Source: Natroniella sp046097105 (GTDB lineage Bacteria; Bacillota; Halanaerobiia; Halobacteroidales; Halobacteroidaceae). Taken from it: a stretch of DNA of 64,000 nucleotides. Every line of letters starts with the position of its first letter. The first letter of the stretch is position 1. The notes under the pieces are model-generated. The model was not told the DNA's origin. It saw nothing but the letters and a program-made list of their open reading frames with translations, and searched no databases. Positions 55,269 through 63,690 of the stretch are shown piece after piece. Made by a program: the position numbers and the translations under genes. The stretch spans positions 2,388,943-2,452,942 of the forward strand of contig NZ_CP175562.1 in assembly GCF_046097105.1 (NCBI RefSeq). Direction: 5' to 3'.

Positions 55269-56036
55269 ATGATTTTAGCACTAGATGTTGGGAATACTCA
55301 TACTGTATTAGGTTTATACCAAGAGGATGAATTATTAGTTGATTGGAGGGTTGCTACCGATAAAGGCAAGACGGTTGATGAGTATGGGATCTTGTTAACT
55401 AATTTATTTGAAAAGAATGATTTTAATTTGGGAGAAGTTAAAGAGATAGTTATTTCTTCTGTAGTTCCACCAGTAATTAATTGCTTAGAAGAGGTAGCAG
55501 TCAAATATTTTGGAGTAGAAGCCTTGATCGTTGGCCCGGGTGTAAAGACTGGAATTAATATTCAGATTGAAAATACTAAGCAGGTAGGTGCAGATAGAGT
55601 TGTTAATGCTGTCGCTGCTTATCGTTTATATGATGGGCCAACAATTATTGTTGATTTTGGAACAGCCACAACATTTTGTGCTGTTTGTGAAACTGGAGAA
55701 TACCTAGGGGGAGCTATTTCTCCAGGGATTGGTATTTCAACTGAGGCATTGTTTGATTATGCTGCTAAATTGCCTCGAGTTGAATTAGATCTACCACCGC
55801 AGGTAATTGGCAAGAATACTCATGATAGCTTACAATCTGGTATTTTGTATGGAGTAGTAGGACAAGTAGATGGAATAGTCAGAAGAATGAAGGAGGAGTT
55901 TGCTGAAAAATGTACAGTAATAGCTACCGGGGGATTTGCAGAATTAATCAGTCCTTGCTCTGAAGAGATAGATATCAGTGACCCTTTTCTTACTTTAGAA
56001 GGATTGAGATTAATTGTTGAGATGAATCGAAATTGA
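55269..56036 (+). CDS. coaX: Type III pantothenate kinase
   Basis: Phosphorylates pantothenate, the committed step of CoA synthesis; the type III enzymes are not feedback-inhibited by CoA. It is 255 residues, with the ASKHA fold: LALDVGNTHTVLGLY phosphate-1 loop, VGPGVKTGINI, GADRVVNAVAA, DFGTATTF and GGAISPGIGIS. The start ATG follows AAGGAG at eight bases; GTG 55260 overlaps that site. It lies 18 bases after birA. With the pan operon 3 kb upstream it completes a pantothenate-to-CoA entry set, even though htrA on the opposite strand stands between. Confidence 0.96.
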   Translation: MILALDVGNTHTVLGLYQEDELLVDWRVATDKGKTVDEYGILLTNLFEKNDFNLGEVKEIVISSVVPPVINCLEEVAVKYFGVEALIVGPGVKTGINIQIENTKQVGADRVVNAVAAYRLYDGPTIIVDFGTATTFCAVCETGEYLGGAISPGIGISTEALFDYAAKLPRVELDLPPQVIGKNTHDSLQSGILYGVVGQVDGIVRRMKEEFAEKCTVIATGGFAELISPCSEEIDISDPFLTLEGLRLIVEMNRN

Positions 56037-56139
56037 TTAGTTACTAGCTATTAACTAAAAAATATAGCTTTAAGCCTTTAGGTTTAAAACTTATATAGAG
56101 CTCAACTCTTATAGTTAGCAGGGTAAAAGGAGGATTAAA

Positions 56140-57111
56140 GTGGTTGAAATAGGGAATGTAAGTATAGAGCCACCAATTTTTTTAGCTCCAATGGCAGGAG
56201 TAACTGACCTTCCTTATCGTAAGTTGGTTAAACAGATGGGTTGTGGTTTGGTCTGTACTGAGATGGTCAGTGCTAGAGGGTTAGTTAATAATAATCGAAG
56301 GACTGAAGAGATGTTAGCAATAGCTGAAGTAGAGCGTCCCGTCTCCTTGCAGGTGTTTGGTAGGGATCCTGAAGTATTAGCTCAGGCTACGCAGATAATA
56401 AGTAAAGAAAGTAAACCTGAAATAATAGATTTAAATTTAGGTTGTCCAGCACCTAAGATCGTAAAAAATGGTTATGGAGCTGCTTTAATGAAAGAGCCAG
56501 AGCAAGTTGGTAAGATTGTGAAAGCAATGAATGAAGCAGTAGATGAGCCAATTACAGTTAAGATTAGAACTGGCTGGTCTAAAGAAGAGATTAATGCTGT
56601 AGAGGTTGCTCAAATAGCTCAAAGAGAGGGAGCTAAAGCGGTAGCAGTTCATGGTAGAACAAGAAACCAGTTTTATCGCGGGCAGGCTGATTGGACTATA
56701 ATTAAAGATGTAGTAGAGGCGGTTTCGATTCCTGTAATCGGTAATGGAGATATATTTGGCCCAGAAGATGCATTTCAAATGATAAAGAAAACAGGTTGTG
56801 ATGCTGTAATGATTGGAAGAGGAGCTCAAGGAAATCCTTGGATATTTAAAAGAACTGCTCATTATTTAAGGACTGGAGAGTTGTTACCTTCTCCAACTGC
56901 ACAAGAAAGAATTGAAGTAGCTATTACTCACTTAGAAGGATTAGTTGAGTTTAAAGGTGAATATGTAGGGGTTAGAGAGATGAGAAAGCATTCTGCCTGG
57001 TATATTAAAGGCCTTAAGAATTGTACTGATATAAAGAATTCTTTAAATCAGGCTGAGACAATGTCAAAAATGAAGCGAATATTAAAGGATTACCAACAAG
57101 AATTAAGCTGA
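56140..57111 (+). CDS. dusB: tRNA-dihydrouridine synthase
   Basis: FMN enzyme that reduces uridines in the tRNA D-loop. It is 323 residues. APMAGVTDLPYRKLV binds FMN, the catalytic Cys lies in LGCPAPKIVKNGYG, KIRTGW and AVHGRTRNQFY follow, and GRGAQGNPW is near the end of the TIM barrel. The C-terminal helical domain is complete. This is the NifR3/DusB type common in Firmicutes. GTG start 56140 after AAAAGGAGG. A perfect terminator overlaps its stop. In several Firmicutes dusB is near greA and lysS, as here. Confidence 0.94.
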   Translation: MVEIGNVSIEPPIFLAPMAGVTDLPYRKLVKQMGCGLVCTEMVSARGLVNNNRRTEEMLAIAEVERPVSLQVFGRDPEVLAQATQIISKESKPEIIDLNLGCPAPKIVKNGYGAALMKEPEQVGKIVKAMNEAVDEPITVKIRTGWSKEEINAVEVAQIAQREGAKAVAVHGRTRNQFYRGQADWTIIKDVVEAVSIPVIGNGDIFGPEDAFQMIKKTGCDAVMIGRGAQGNPWIFKRTAHYLRTGELLPSPTAQERIEVAITHLEGLVEFKGEYVGVREMRKHSAWYIKGLKNCTDIKNSLNQAETMSKMKRILKDYQQELS

Positions 57112-57143
57112 TATCCATTGGATATCAGCTTAATTCTTTATTA
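57099..57143 (+). terminator. Intrinsic terminator after dusB
   Basis: AAGAATTAAGCTGATATCC and GGATATCAGCTTAATTCTT pair perfectly over 19 bp, followed by TATTATT. It includes the dusB stop codon. Confidence 0.9.
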
Positions 57144-57254
57144 TTATAGAGACTATTTTTAAAGGTTCTAGATAACTTTTTATTTTTTTATACATAAATT
57201 TAAAATTGTTAGTACACATTAAGGGTTGAGATTATTTTTAGGAGGTCAGTGGGT

Positions 57255-58181
57255 ATGAAGCGGGTAGTTAGTATTAGTTTAGGGGCTTCAAGTCGGGATC
57301 GAAGAGTAGAGACTGATATTTTGGGAGAAGAATTTATTATTGAAAGAATAGGAACAGATGGCGATTTAAAAGAAGCACTTAGGTTATTTAAAGAATTAGA
57401 TGATCAAGTGGATGCTTTTGGTTTAGGAGGAATGGATTTATACTTATTTATAAATGATAAGAAGTATACAATACGAGATGCTAAGAGGATAGTTGAACAA
57501 GTAAACAGAACACCTATCGTTGATGGAAGTGGATTGAAAAGGACATTAGAGGCTGATGCAATAAAAAAACTGGATCAAGAACTCAATCTTAAAGATAAAA
57601 AGGTATTGGTTGTGTCAGCTTTAGATAGGTTTGGGATGGCTAAAGCTTTAACAGAAGTAGAAGCTGAAGTTTTATTTGGAGATTTAATGTTTGGCTTAGG
57701 GTTACCAATTCCGATTAAATCATTTAACACCTTAAATTTAATTGCGAAATTTACTATGCCTTTAATCAGCAGATTGCCTTTTAAATTATTTTATCCTACT
57801 GGAAAAGCACAAGAGCAGGTGGCTCTTAATAAAAAGTATGAAAAGTATTATCACTGGGCCGATATTATTGCAGGGGACTTTCATTATATTAAGTATTATT
57901 TACCACAACAATTAAGTGGGAAAATAATTTTAACTAATACAATCACAGTACAGGATTTAAATTTATTAAAAGAAAGAGGGGTTAGTAAGTTAATAACAAC
58001 TACACCTGAGTTTAAAGGAAGATCTTTTGGTACTAATTTGATGGAAGCTATTTTAGTTGCCTTATTAGATAAGCCAGTAACTGAGGTGAAGATTTCTGAT
58101 TATTTGAACTTGTTACAGGAGATCGATTTCAAACCCCGTGAAATAGACTTTAATCAGCATGATGAATTTGCAACTATATAA
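57255..58181 (+). CDS. Conserved protein of unknown role, partner of the AAR-like gene
   Basis: Protein of 308 residues of a family sometimes labelled quinate 5-dehydrogenase, a name that the sequence does not support: it has no dinucleotide-binding glycine motif. Visible blocks are VVSISLGASSRDR at the N-terminus, DAFGLGGMDLYLF, VDGSGLKRTLE, VVSALDRFGMAKAL and the C-terminal TTPEFKGRSFGTNLMEAIL. The pattern suggests a Rossmann-like, perhaps nucleotide- or sugar-binding enzyme. ATG 57255 has AGGAGG nine bases upstream. It is 51 bases before the AAR-like gene with no terminator, so the two probably work together. True activity is unknown. Confidence 0.65.
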   Translation: MKRVVSISLGASSRDRRVETDILGEEFIIERIGTDGDLKEALRLFKELDDQVDAFGLGGMDLYLFINDKKYTIRDAKRIVEQVNRTPIVDGSGLKRTLEADAIKKLDQELNLKDKKVLVVSALDRFGMAKALTEVEAEVLFGDLMFGLGLPIPIKSFNTLNLIAKFTMPLISRLPFKLFYPTGKAQEQVALNKKYEKYYHWADIIAGDFHYIKYYLPQQLSGKIILTNTITVQDLNLLKERGVSKLITTTPEFKGRSFGTNLMEAILVALLDKPVTEVKISDYLNLLQEIDFKPREIDFNQHDEFATI

Positions 58182-58232
58182 ATTAAATTTATATAGTTGA
58201 TAGTTTAATTTTAGGATTAAGGAGGAGATCAT

Positions 58233-59303
58233 ATGGAAAGGTTTGGATTCATAGTCCATCCTTTACAAATAGCAGATGTAGCACGTAAATTTTCTGTATG
58301 TAATTTTTTACCTGATGGACTTATAGAGAGTTTAATTAAAATGGCTCCGCCATTTGAGGTTTCAAAGATAACTGGAGTGAAATCTGAATTAGGGGTTGAA
58401 GCTGAAGGATGGTTTATAGGGTGTCCGCTAACTTCACGCCAAATTTTGGAGTTGCCAACTGAAGAGGTAGTAGAAAAGATCATAGCAGCAGGGATTAAAG
58501 CTCAAAAGTTAGGAGCAAAGCTTGTAGGGTTAGGTGCTTTTACTTCTATCGTAGGAGATAAAGGGATTACGATTGCTAAAGAACTTGATATACCTGTAAC
58601 TACTGGAAATAGCTATACTGTTGCTACGGCAATAGAAGGGACTAAATTAGCCTGTGATATGATGGGTCTTGAAATGAAGCGGAGTAATATATTGATTATA
58701 GGGGCTACTGGTTCTATTGGAAGAGCTTGTGTTCAATTGTTGGCCCAAGATAATAAATATTTAATGTTAGCAGCTAGAAGAGAAGAAAATTTGAGGAAAT
58801 TAGCAGCAAAACTCAAAGTCGAGTCAGGAGTAGAGGCGTTAATCACAACTAATTTAGAAGAGTTATTACCACAAGCAGATATTATTATTACAGCTTCTAG
58901 TGCAATAGAGAGTTTGATAGATATTAATCTATTAAAGAGTGGAGCAGTTGTCTGTGATGTAGCTCGCCCTAGAGATGTAGCTAGACAGGTCAAGTTACAG
59001 AGAAATGATGTATTAGTAATAGATGGTGGAATTGTAGAAGTTCCAGGTCAAGTTGAATTTAACTTTGAATTTGGATTTCCTCCCAATACTGCTTATGCTT
59101 GTATGGCTGAAACTATGATTTTAGCTTTATCTAAAAAGTATGAAAACTATAGTTTAGGTTCTGAACTTGATGTAGAAAAAGTTTTGACAATAAGCCAATT
59201 AGCAACTGAACACGGATTTAAGTTAGCTAGTTTAAGAAGTATGGAAAGGGAAATTTCTTTACAGGAAGTTAGTAGAATGAGAAGGATAGTTAACTCTACT
59301 TGA
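58233..59303 (+). CDS. Acyl-ACP reductase (AAR)-like NAD(P)-dependent enzyme
   Basis: Protein of 356 residues that resembles the cyanobacterial long-chain acyl-ACP reductase along its whole length. N-terminal RFGFIVHP; LVGLGAFTSIVGDKG (AAR has a very similar GLGAFSSI-type stretch) and TTGNSYT; Rossmann loop GATGSIG (157-163); ADIIITASSA; VIDGGIVEVPG; and C290 in TAYACMAET, which aligns with the ACFAE cysteine (Cys294 in Synechococcus) that carries the acyl thioester. Annotation pipelines often call such proteins shikimate dehydrogenase. An acyl-thioester reductase activity is my inference. Substrate could be acyl-ACP or acyl-CoA. It ends just before the greA promoter. Confidence 0.75.
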   Translation: MERFGFIVHPLQIADVARKFSVCNFLPDGLIESLIKMAPPFEVSKITGVKSELGVEAEGWFIGCPLTSRQILELPTEEVVEKIIAAGIKAQKLGAKLVGLGAFTSIVGDKGITIAKELDIPVTTGNSYTVATAIEGTKLACDMMGLEMKRSNILIIGATGSIGRACVQLLAQDNKYLMLAARREENLRKLAAKLKVESGVEALITTNLEELLPQADIIITASSAIESLIDINLLKSGAVVCDVARPRDVARQVKLQRNDVLVIDGGIVEVPGQVEFNFEFGFPPNTAYACMAETMILALSKKYENYSLGSELDVEKVLTISQLATEHGFKLASLRSMEREISLQEVSRMRRIVNST

Positions 59304-59328
59304 CAAATTCTGCAAACTACATTATAAT
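59300..59328 (+). promoter_or_regulatory. Consensus promoter of greA
   Basis: TTGACA, 17 bases, TATAAT: perfect consensus. The -35 box overlaps the stop codon of the AAR-like gene. Start predicted near 59335. Confidence 0.8.
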
Positions 59329-59348
59329 GTCATATTAATGATGGGGAT

Positions 59349-59390
59349 AATAGTGTTAGACTGATCTGTCTTAACACTATTTTATCTTTT
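59349..59390 (+). terminator. Terminator-like hairpin in the greA leader
   Basis: AATAGTGTTAGAC and GTCTTAACACTATT pair with one bulge, followed by TTATCTTTT. It lies about 15 bases after the predicted transcription start and 37 bases before greA, so most transcripts could end here as a ~50-nt RNA. Confidence 0.65.
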
Positions 59391-59426
59391 ATTAATAAAA
59401 CCAAGAGAGTAAAGGAGTAATCAATA

Positions 59427-59900
59427 ATGAGTGAAAAGGTTATTGTATCAGAAGATGGCTTAAATAAATTAAAAGAAGAATTGGAATATTTACGTGGTGC
59501 TAAAAGAAGAGAGGTTGCCAAAAGAATTAAGCAAGCTCTTGATTTTGGTGACATCAGTGAGAATTCTGAGTATGATGATGCTAAAAATGAACAAGCTTTT
59601 GTTGAAGGTAGAATTAAAGAATTAGAGCAGTTGATTAAAAATGCAGAAGTTATTAATAAAGATGAAGTTGATACTACTAAGGTAAGTGTTGGAACTACTG
59701 TAACAATTAAAGACTTGGATGAAGATGAGGAATTTGAATATTCTATTGTAGGTTCAACAGAATCAGATCCAGATGAACAACGGATTTCTAATGAATCTCC
59801 ACTAGGTAAGGCATTGATTGGCAATAGTGTAGGAGATACGGTAGAGGTTCAAGCACCAATAGGAGTTATTAAATATGAAATATTATCAATTAAAAAATAG
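59427..59900 (+). CDS. greA: Transcription elongation factor GreA
   Basis: Rescues backtracked RNA polymerase by stimulating cleavage of the RNA 3' end. It is 157 residues. N-terminal coiled coil (about 1-75) with the acidic tip DFGDISENSEYDDAKNEQ that reaches the active site; C-terminal FKBP-like domain with SPLGKALIG. It has its own consensus promoter with a terminator-like hairpin in the leader, hinting at attenuation of its own expression. lysS starts 21 bases after the stop, a common pairing in Firmicutes. Confidence 0.96.
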   Translation: MSEKVIVSEDGLNKLKEELEYLRGAKRREVAKRIKQALDFGDISENSEYDDAKNEQAFVEGRIKELEQLIKNAEVINKDEVDTTKVSVGTTVTIKDLDEDEEFEYSIVGSTESDPDEQRISNESPLGKALIGNSVGDTVEVQAPIGVIKYEILSIKK

Positions 59901-59921
59901 TAACTTGGAGGTATTTAGAAA

Positions 59922-61397
59922 ATGACCGAGCAAGAAATGGACTTAAATGAGTTAATGATTGAACGTAGAAAAAAATTAGGTGATTTAAAAGCAGCAGGTA
60001 TAGAGCCTTATAATAATGATTTTGTAAGGTCTCATTCTATCTCTGAAGTATTAGATGATTTTGAAGAGTTAACAGCAGGAGAAGAGAAGGTTAAGATTGC
60101 AGGTAGAGTAATGGCTTTACGTGATCATGGCAAATCTAGCTTTGCTGATTTAGTTGATTTATCAGAGAAAGTCCAACTATATGCTAAGAAAAACGAAATT
60201 GGTGAAGAAGCATATGATTTATTTACTGATTTGAATATTGGAGATCATATTGGGATTGAAGGGACTTTGTTTGAAACAGGTCGTGGTGAAATTACGGTTA
60301 GAATTCAAGAGTTTAAGTTATTAGCGAAGTCTTTACGGCCTTTACCTGAAAAGTGGCATGGCTTAAAAGATGTTGAGTTAAGGTATAGGCAGCGATATGT
60401 AGATCTGATTGTAAATCCAGATGTTAAGCAGACTTTTATATTAAGAAGTAAAATAATTCATGGAATTAGAAAGTATCTAGAAGAAAAGAGCTTTTTAGAG
60501 GTTCAGACTCCATTAATGCATCCGATTGCTGGAGGAGCTGCTGCTAAGCCTTTTGTAACCCATCACAACGCCTTAGATATTGATCTATATTTAAGAATTG
60601 CTCCTGAATTATATCTTAAAAGATTATTAGTAGGTGGTTTTGAAAGAGTATTTGAAATTGGAAAAAACATGAGAAATGAAGGTCTATCAAGAAAGCATAA
60701 CCCTGAGTTTACTACGTTAGAGCTCTATCAAGCGTATGCTGATTATGAAGATATTATGAATACTACTGAAGAGTTGATTAAAAATGTTGCTCAGACTGTT
60801 TTAGATGATTTGAAAATTACATATAATGATGATGAAATTAATTTAAATACCTGGAATAGAATGACTATGATTGAAGCGGTTAATAACTATGCAGGGGTAG
60901 ATTTCACTGATGTTTCTACTTTAGAGAAAGCTAAATCATTAGCTGAAGAAAATAATTTAGATTGTGAAGAAAAAGGTTCAATAGGAGAAATTATTAATGA
61001 GTTTTTTGAAGAGGTAGTGGAGGAAAAGTTGATTCAGCCTACATTTATTACTCAATATCCTGTTGAAGTATCTCCATTAGCTAAAAGAAATTCGGATAAT
61101 CCAGCGTTTACAGATAGATTTGAATTATTTATTTCTGGTAATGAAATAGCTAATGCTTTTTCTGAGCTTAATGATCCGATTGATCAAAAAGAAAGATTTG
61201 AGCATCAGATGGAACAAAGAGAAGCTGGTGATGATGAAGCTCATAGGATGGATCAAGATTTCATTAGAGCTTTAGAGTATGGAATGCCTCCTGCTGGAGG
61301 GTTAGGAATTGGTCTTGATCGTTTAGTTATGCTATTGACTGGTTCGGAATCGATCAAGGAAGTTATTTTATTTCCACATTTAAGACCAGAAAATTAA
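59922..61397 (+). CDS. lysS: Lysyl-tRNA synthetase (class II)
   Basis: Charges tRNA-Lys. It is 491 residues. An N-terminal OB-fold anticodon-binding domain (about 55-150, VKIAGRVMALRDHGKSSF) is followed by the class II core: motif 1 region ending VQTPLMHPIAGGA, motif 2 FEIGKNMRNEGLSRKHNPEFT, motif 3 GLGIGLDRLVMLL. ELRYRQRYVDLI is characteristic of LysS. GGAGGTATT precedes the ATG. It shares the greA transcript and ends at a strong terminator. No T-box is present. Confidence 0.97.
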   Translation: MTEQEMDLNELMIERRKKLGDLKAAGIEPYNNDFVRSHSISEVLDDFEELTAGEEKVKIAGRVMALRDHGKSSFADLVDLSEKVQLYAKKNEIGEEAYDLFTDLNIGDHIGIEGTLFETGRGEITVRIQEFKLLAKSLRPLPEKWHGLKDVELRYRQRYVDLIVNPDVKQTFILRSKIIHGIRKYLEEKSFLEVQTPLMHPIAGGAAAKPFVTHHNALDIDLYLRIAPELYLKRLLVGGFERVFEIGKNMRNEGLSRKHNPEFTTLELYQAYADYEDIMNTTEELIKNVAQTVLDDLKITYNDDEINLNTWNRMTMIEAVNNYAGVDFTDVSTLEKAKSLAEENNLDCEEKGSIGEIINEFFEEVVEEKLIQPTFITQYPVEVSPLAKRNSDNPAFTDRFELFISGNEIANAFSELNDPIDQKERFEHQMEQREAGDDEAHRMDQDFIRALEYGMPPAGGLGIGLDRLVMLLTGSESIKEVILFPHLRPEN

Positions 61398-61405
61398 TAA
61401 AAGGT

Positions 61406-61448
61406 TAACTATAAAAAAGGAGGGTTACCCTCCTTTTTTATAGTTAAT
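61406..61448. terminator. Intrinsic terminator after lysS
   Basis: TAACTATAAAAAAGGAGGG and CCCTCCTTTTTTATAGTTA pair perfectly over 19 bp; works in either direction. Confidence 0.9.
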
Positions 61449-61527
61449 TACAAAAAAATAACATAAACAACTATTCTAACTTGTGTTATAATTATAGGAG
61501 ATAACTTTAACTAACAGAGGTGTTAAG

Positions 61528-62724
61528 ATGAATAAGCAGATTCGGTTTATAGTTGTTTCACTAATTGTACTTAGTTTTTTTATTTTAGGAGCTAATTCTA
61601 ATTTATTGGCAAAGCAGGGTTTTGAGTTGAAGTATACTCCTATTTATGAAGAACTGAAACTAGAATTATCACAACCAGAAATGAAGATTGATCAGTTTTT
61701 TAATCCACTAGAAAGTTTAGAAAGAAGAATTTCGTTAGAAAAGGTTGACTTAATTGCTCCTCATATAAATCAAGCTCAGAATATTAAGGGGCTTTATATT
61801 AGTGGATGGGCTGCTGGGAGTCCAAGAAGGCTTGAGAGGTTAATGAATGAAGTTGAGAAGAGTGATTTAAATGCGGTGGTTATTGATTTAAAGGATGCTG
61901 CAGGCAGGATTACTTTTTCTAAAGATTTTGGAGCAGCTTCTCGAGAGGCAATGATTAGAGATTTGAAAGGGTTAATAGCTGAATTTCAAAGGAGAGGAGT
62001 TTATGTTATTGGTAGGCAAGTGCTCTTTAAAGATGCAATTTTGGCTCAGCAAGATGAGTATGCCTTACAGTATTACGTAGGAGAAGAAAAAGAAATTATT
62101 CATAGTAAAAAGTGGAGTAATCCGTATTCTAAGGAAGTTTGGGATTATAATCTAAAAATAGCTCAACAAGCAATTGATTTAGGGTTGGATGAGCTTAAGT
62201 TTGATTACATACGCTTTCCAACTTTAGCACAAGAAAGTGGTTTGACTATTAGAGAGGAGGAAGAACAATCTAAATCTGATATTATTGTTGATTTTTTAGA
62301 GTATGCCAATCAAGAGTTAGATAAACAAGAAGTTTTAATTTCTGCAGATGTATTTGGGCTAACAACGACTATTGAAGGCGATTTAGGAATTGGACAAGAT
62401 ATTACTAAGATGGTTGATCATCTTGACTATATCTCACCGATGATTTATCCATCTCATTATAGTCCTAATATGTATGGCTTAGTTAATCCAGATGTTGCTC
62501 CTTATGAACTTATTTACAGAAGTTTAGCAGATGCTAAAGAAAAGTTAGGAGAGGAAAGTTATAAATTACGCCCGTGGTTACAGGACTTTTCAATGCATCA
62601 TGGATATGGTGAGAAAGAAGTGAGAGAACAGATTGAGGCTGTAAAGGATAGTCAGGTTTCGGGCTGGTTACTATGGAATCCTCGTTCTGTTTATACGATT
62701 GATGCTGTAATTAATGATGAATAA
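61528..62724 (+). CDS. Secreted DUF4015 putative glycoside hydrolase
   Basis: Exported protein of 398 residues: a signal peptide or anchor (IVVSLIVLSFFILGANSNLLA) followed by a TIM-barrel-type DUF4015 domain. Family blocks are IKGLYISGWAAGSPRRLE, VIDLKDAAGRITF, YVIGRQVLFKDAILAQ, ELKFDYIRFPT (likely catalytic acid), ISADVFGLTTT and YISPMIYPSHYSPNMYG, ending SGWLLWNPRSVYT. The domain belongs to the glycosidase superfamily but its substrate is not known; a cell-envelope polysaccharide is a reasonable guess. ATG 61528 follows AGAGGTGTT. A 21-base gap leads to the methyltransferase gene. Confidence 0.88.
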   Translation: MNKQIRFIVVSLIVLSFFILGANSNLLAKQGFELKYTPIYEELKLELSQPEMKIDQFFNPLESLERRISLEKVDLIAPHINQAQNIKGLYISGWAAGSPRRLERLMNEVEKSDLNAVVIDLKDAAGRITFSKDFGAASREAMIRDLKGLIAEFQRRGVYVIGRQVLFKDAILAQQDEYALQYYVGEEKEIIHSKKWSNPYSKEVWDYNLKIAQQAIDLGLDELKFDYIRFPTLAQESGLTIREEEEQSKSDIIVDFLEYANQELDKQEVLISADVFGLTTTIEGDLGIGQDITKMVDHLDYISPMIYPSHYSPNMYGLVNPDVAPYELIYRSLADAKEKLGEESYKLRPWLQDFSMHHGYGEKEVREQIEAVKDSQVSGWLLWNPRSVYTIDAVINDE

Positions 62725-62745
62725 AATAGTAAGGTGGTGTAGGTT

Positions 62746-63357
62746 TTGACTTTAGAGATGACCGAGGAAAGAGTTATGCCGAAGGAGATGAATCCTAATA
62801 ATGGTTTATTAAAAGAACATTTAGCTCGCTATAAGTTTGCCAGCAACTATACCCAAGGTAGAGTGTTGGATCTAGCTTGCGGTGTTGGCTATGGTACGGA
62901 GATATTGTTGGCCCAAGGTGAAAAGATAAAAGAGATTATTGGAATTGATGTAGATCAAGAAAGCATCGATTATGCTCAACACCACTATGGTTATCCTTTA
63001 GTTGAATTTATAGTAGGGGAAGGAACTGATCTTAATTTAGTAGAGAAGATAGGAAAATTTGATACAATAGTTAGTTTTGAAACTGTGGAACATATTGAAG
63101 ATGATTATAAATTTATTTCTAATTTAAATAAGTTATTAAAGGATGGTGGAAGGTTGATAATCTCTACTCCATTTGGTCAGGGGAGAGACAAGGGGTGTTC
63201 TAATCCGTATCATTACCGTCAATATAAAGAAGAAGAATTTAAAGAGATGTTAGAAGAATATTTTGAGATAGAATTATTTTATCAATTAAATGAAAGAATA
63301 GAAAAAAGTCAAAGTGATATTAAATATTATTTAATGGTTGCAGTCTGTGACAAATAA
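62746..63357 (+). CDS. Class I SAM-dependent methyltransferase
   Basis: Protein of 203 residues with the Rossmann-type SAM fold: motif I VLDLACGVGYGTEILL, motif II IIGIDVDQESIDYA, and the post-motif acid-rich IVSFETVEHIED with the conserved Glu-His. The C-terminal part FGQGRDKGCSNPYHYRQYKEEE is like sugar- or O-antigen-linked methyltransferases. Substrate unknown. TTG 62746 lies six bases after AAGGTGGTG and is therefore preferred over ATG 62758. It is the last protein gene before the rRNA operon; a hairpin at 63413-63444 may end its transcript. Confidence 0.85.
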   Translation: MTLEMTEERVMPKEMNPNNGLLKEHLARYKFASNYTQGRVLDLACGVGYGTEILLAQGEKIKEIIGIDVDQESIDYAQHHYGYPLVEFIVGEGTDLNLVEKIGKFDTIVSFETVEHIEDDYKFISNLNKLLKDGGRLIISTPFGQGRDKGCSNPYHYRQYKEEEFKEMLEEYFEIELFYQLNERIEKSQSDIKYYLMVAVCDK

Positions 63358-63373
63358 TAATTGTAAATTGGGT

Positions 63374-63402
63374 TTGACAAACGAAAGATATTGTGTTAAA
63401 TT
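63374..63402 (+). promoter_or_regulatory. rRNA operon promoter P1
   Basis: TTGACA, 17 bases, TAAATT. It is the most distal of three tandem promoters ahead of 16S rRNA. Confidence 0.65.
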
Positions 63403-63436
63403 AATAGCTGTGCTTGTCAAGGAGTGAAATATTTTC

Positions 63437-63465
63437 TTGACAAGTTTAGCGTAAAGTGATAAACT
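63437..63465 (+). promoter_or_regulatory. rRNA operon promoter P2
   Basis: TTGACA, 17 bases, TAAACT. The -35 box is inside the right arm of the inverted repeat CTTGTCAAG (63413-63421)/CTTGACAAG (63436-63444). Confidence 0.75.
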
Positions 63466-63522
63466 ATTTATTACTGTCCTAAAGAAGAGAAATTGACGGC
63501 AAAAGAGAACTTGAAAAAGTTC

Positions 63523-63551
63523 TTGACAAACAAGAGTGAGTTTGATATTCT
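63523..63551 (+). promoter_or_regulatory. rRNA operon promoter P3
   Basis: TTGACA, 17 bases, TATTCT. It is closest to the 16S gene; a leader with the typical TCTTTGAAAACTAAACA string follows at about 63601-63617, and an ATGTGC-TTTT-GCACAT hairpin at 63665-63680. Confidence 0.8.
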
Positions 63552-63690
63552 ATTAATTGTCGCTTGAGAAAGTGACAGAAAAATTGAACAAGCAATTCGG
63601 TCTTTGAAAACTAAACAATGCAATGTTTCAACTAAGCAAGAAGAGCTAGTCAAACTCGTAATCAATGTGCTTTTGCACATGATATAAACT

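Noticed and set aside
57255..58181. Quinate/shikimate dehydrogenase function for the upstream partner of the AAR-like gene
   Set aside because: No glycine-rich dinucleotide loop or shikimate-site residues are visible.
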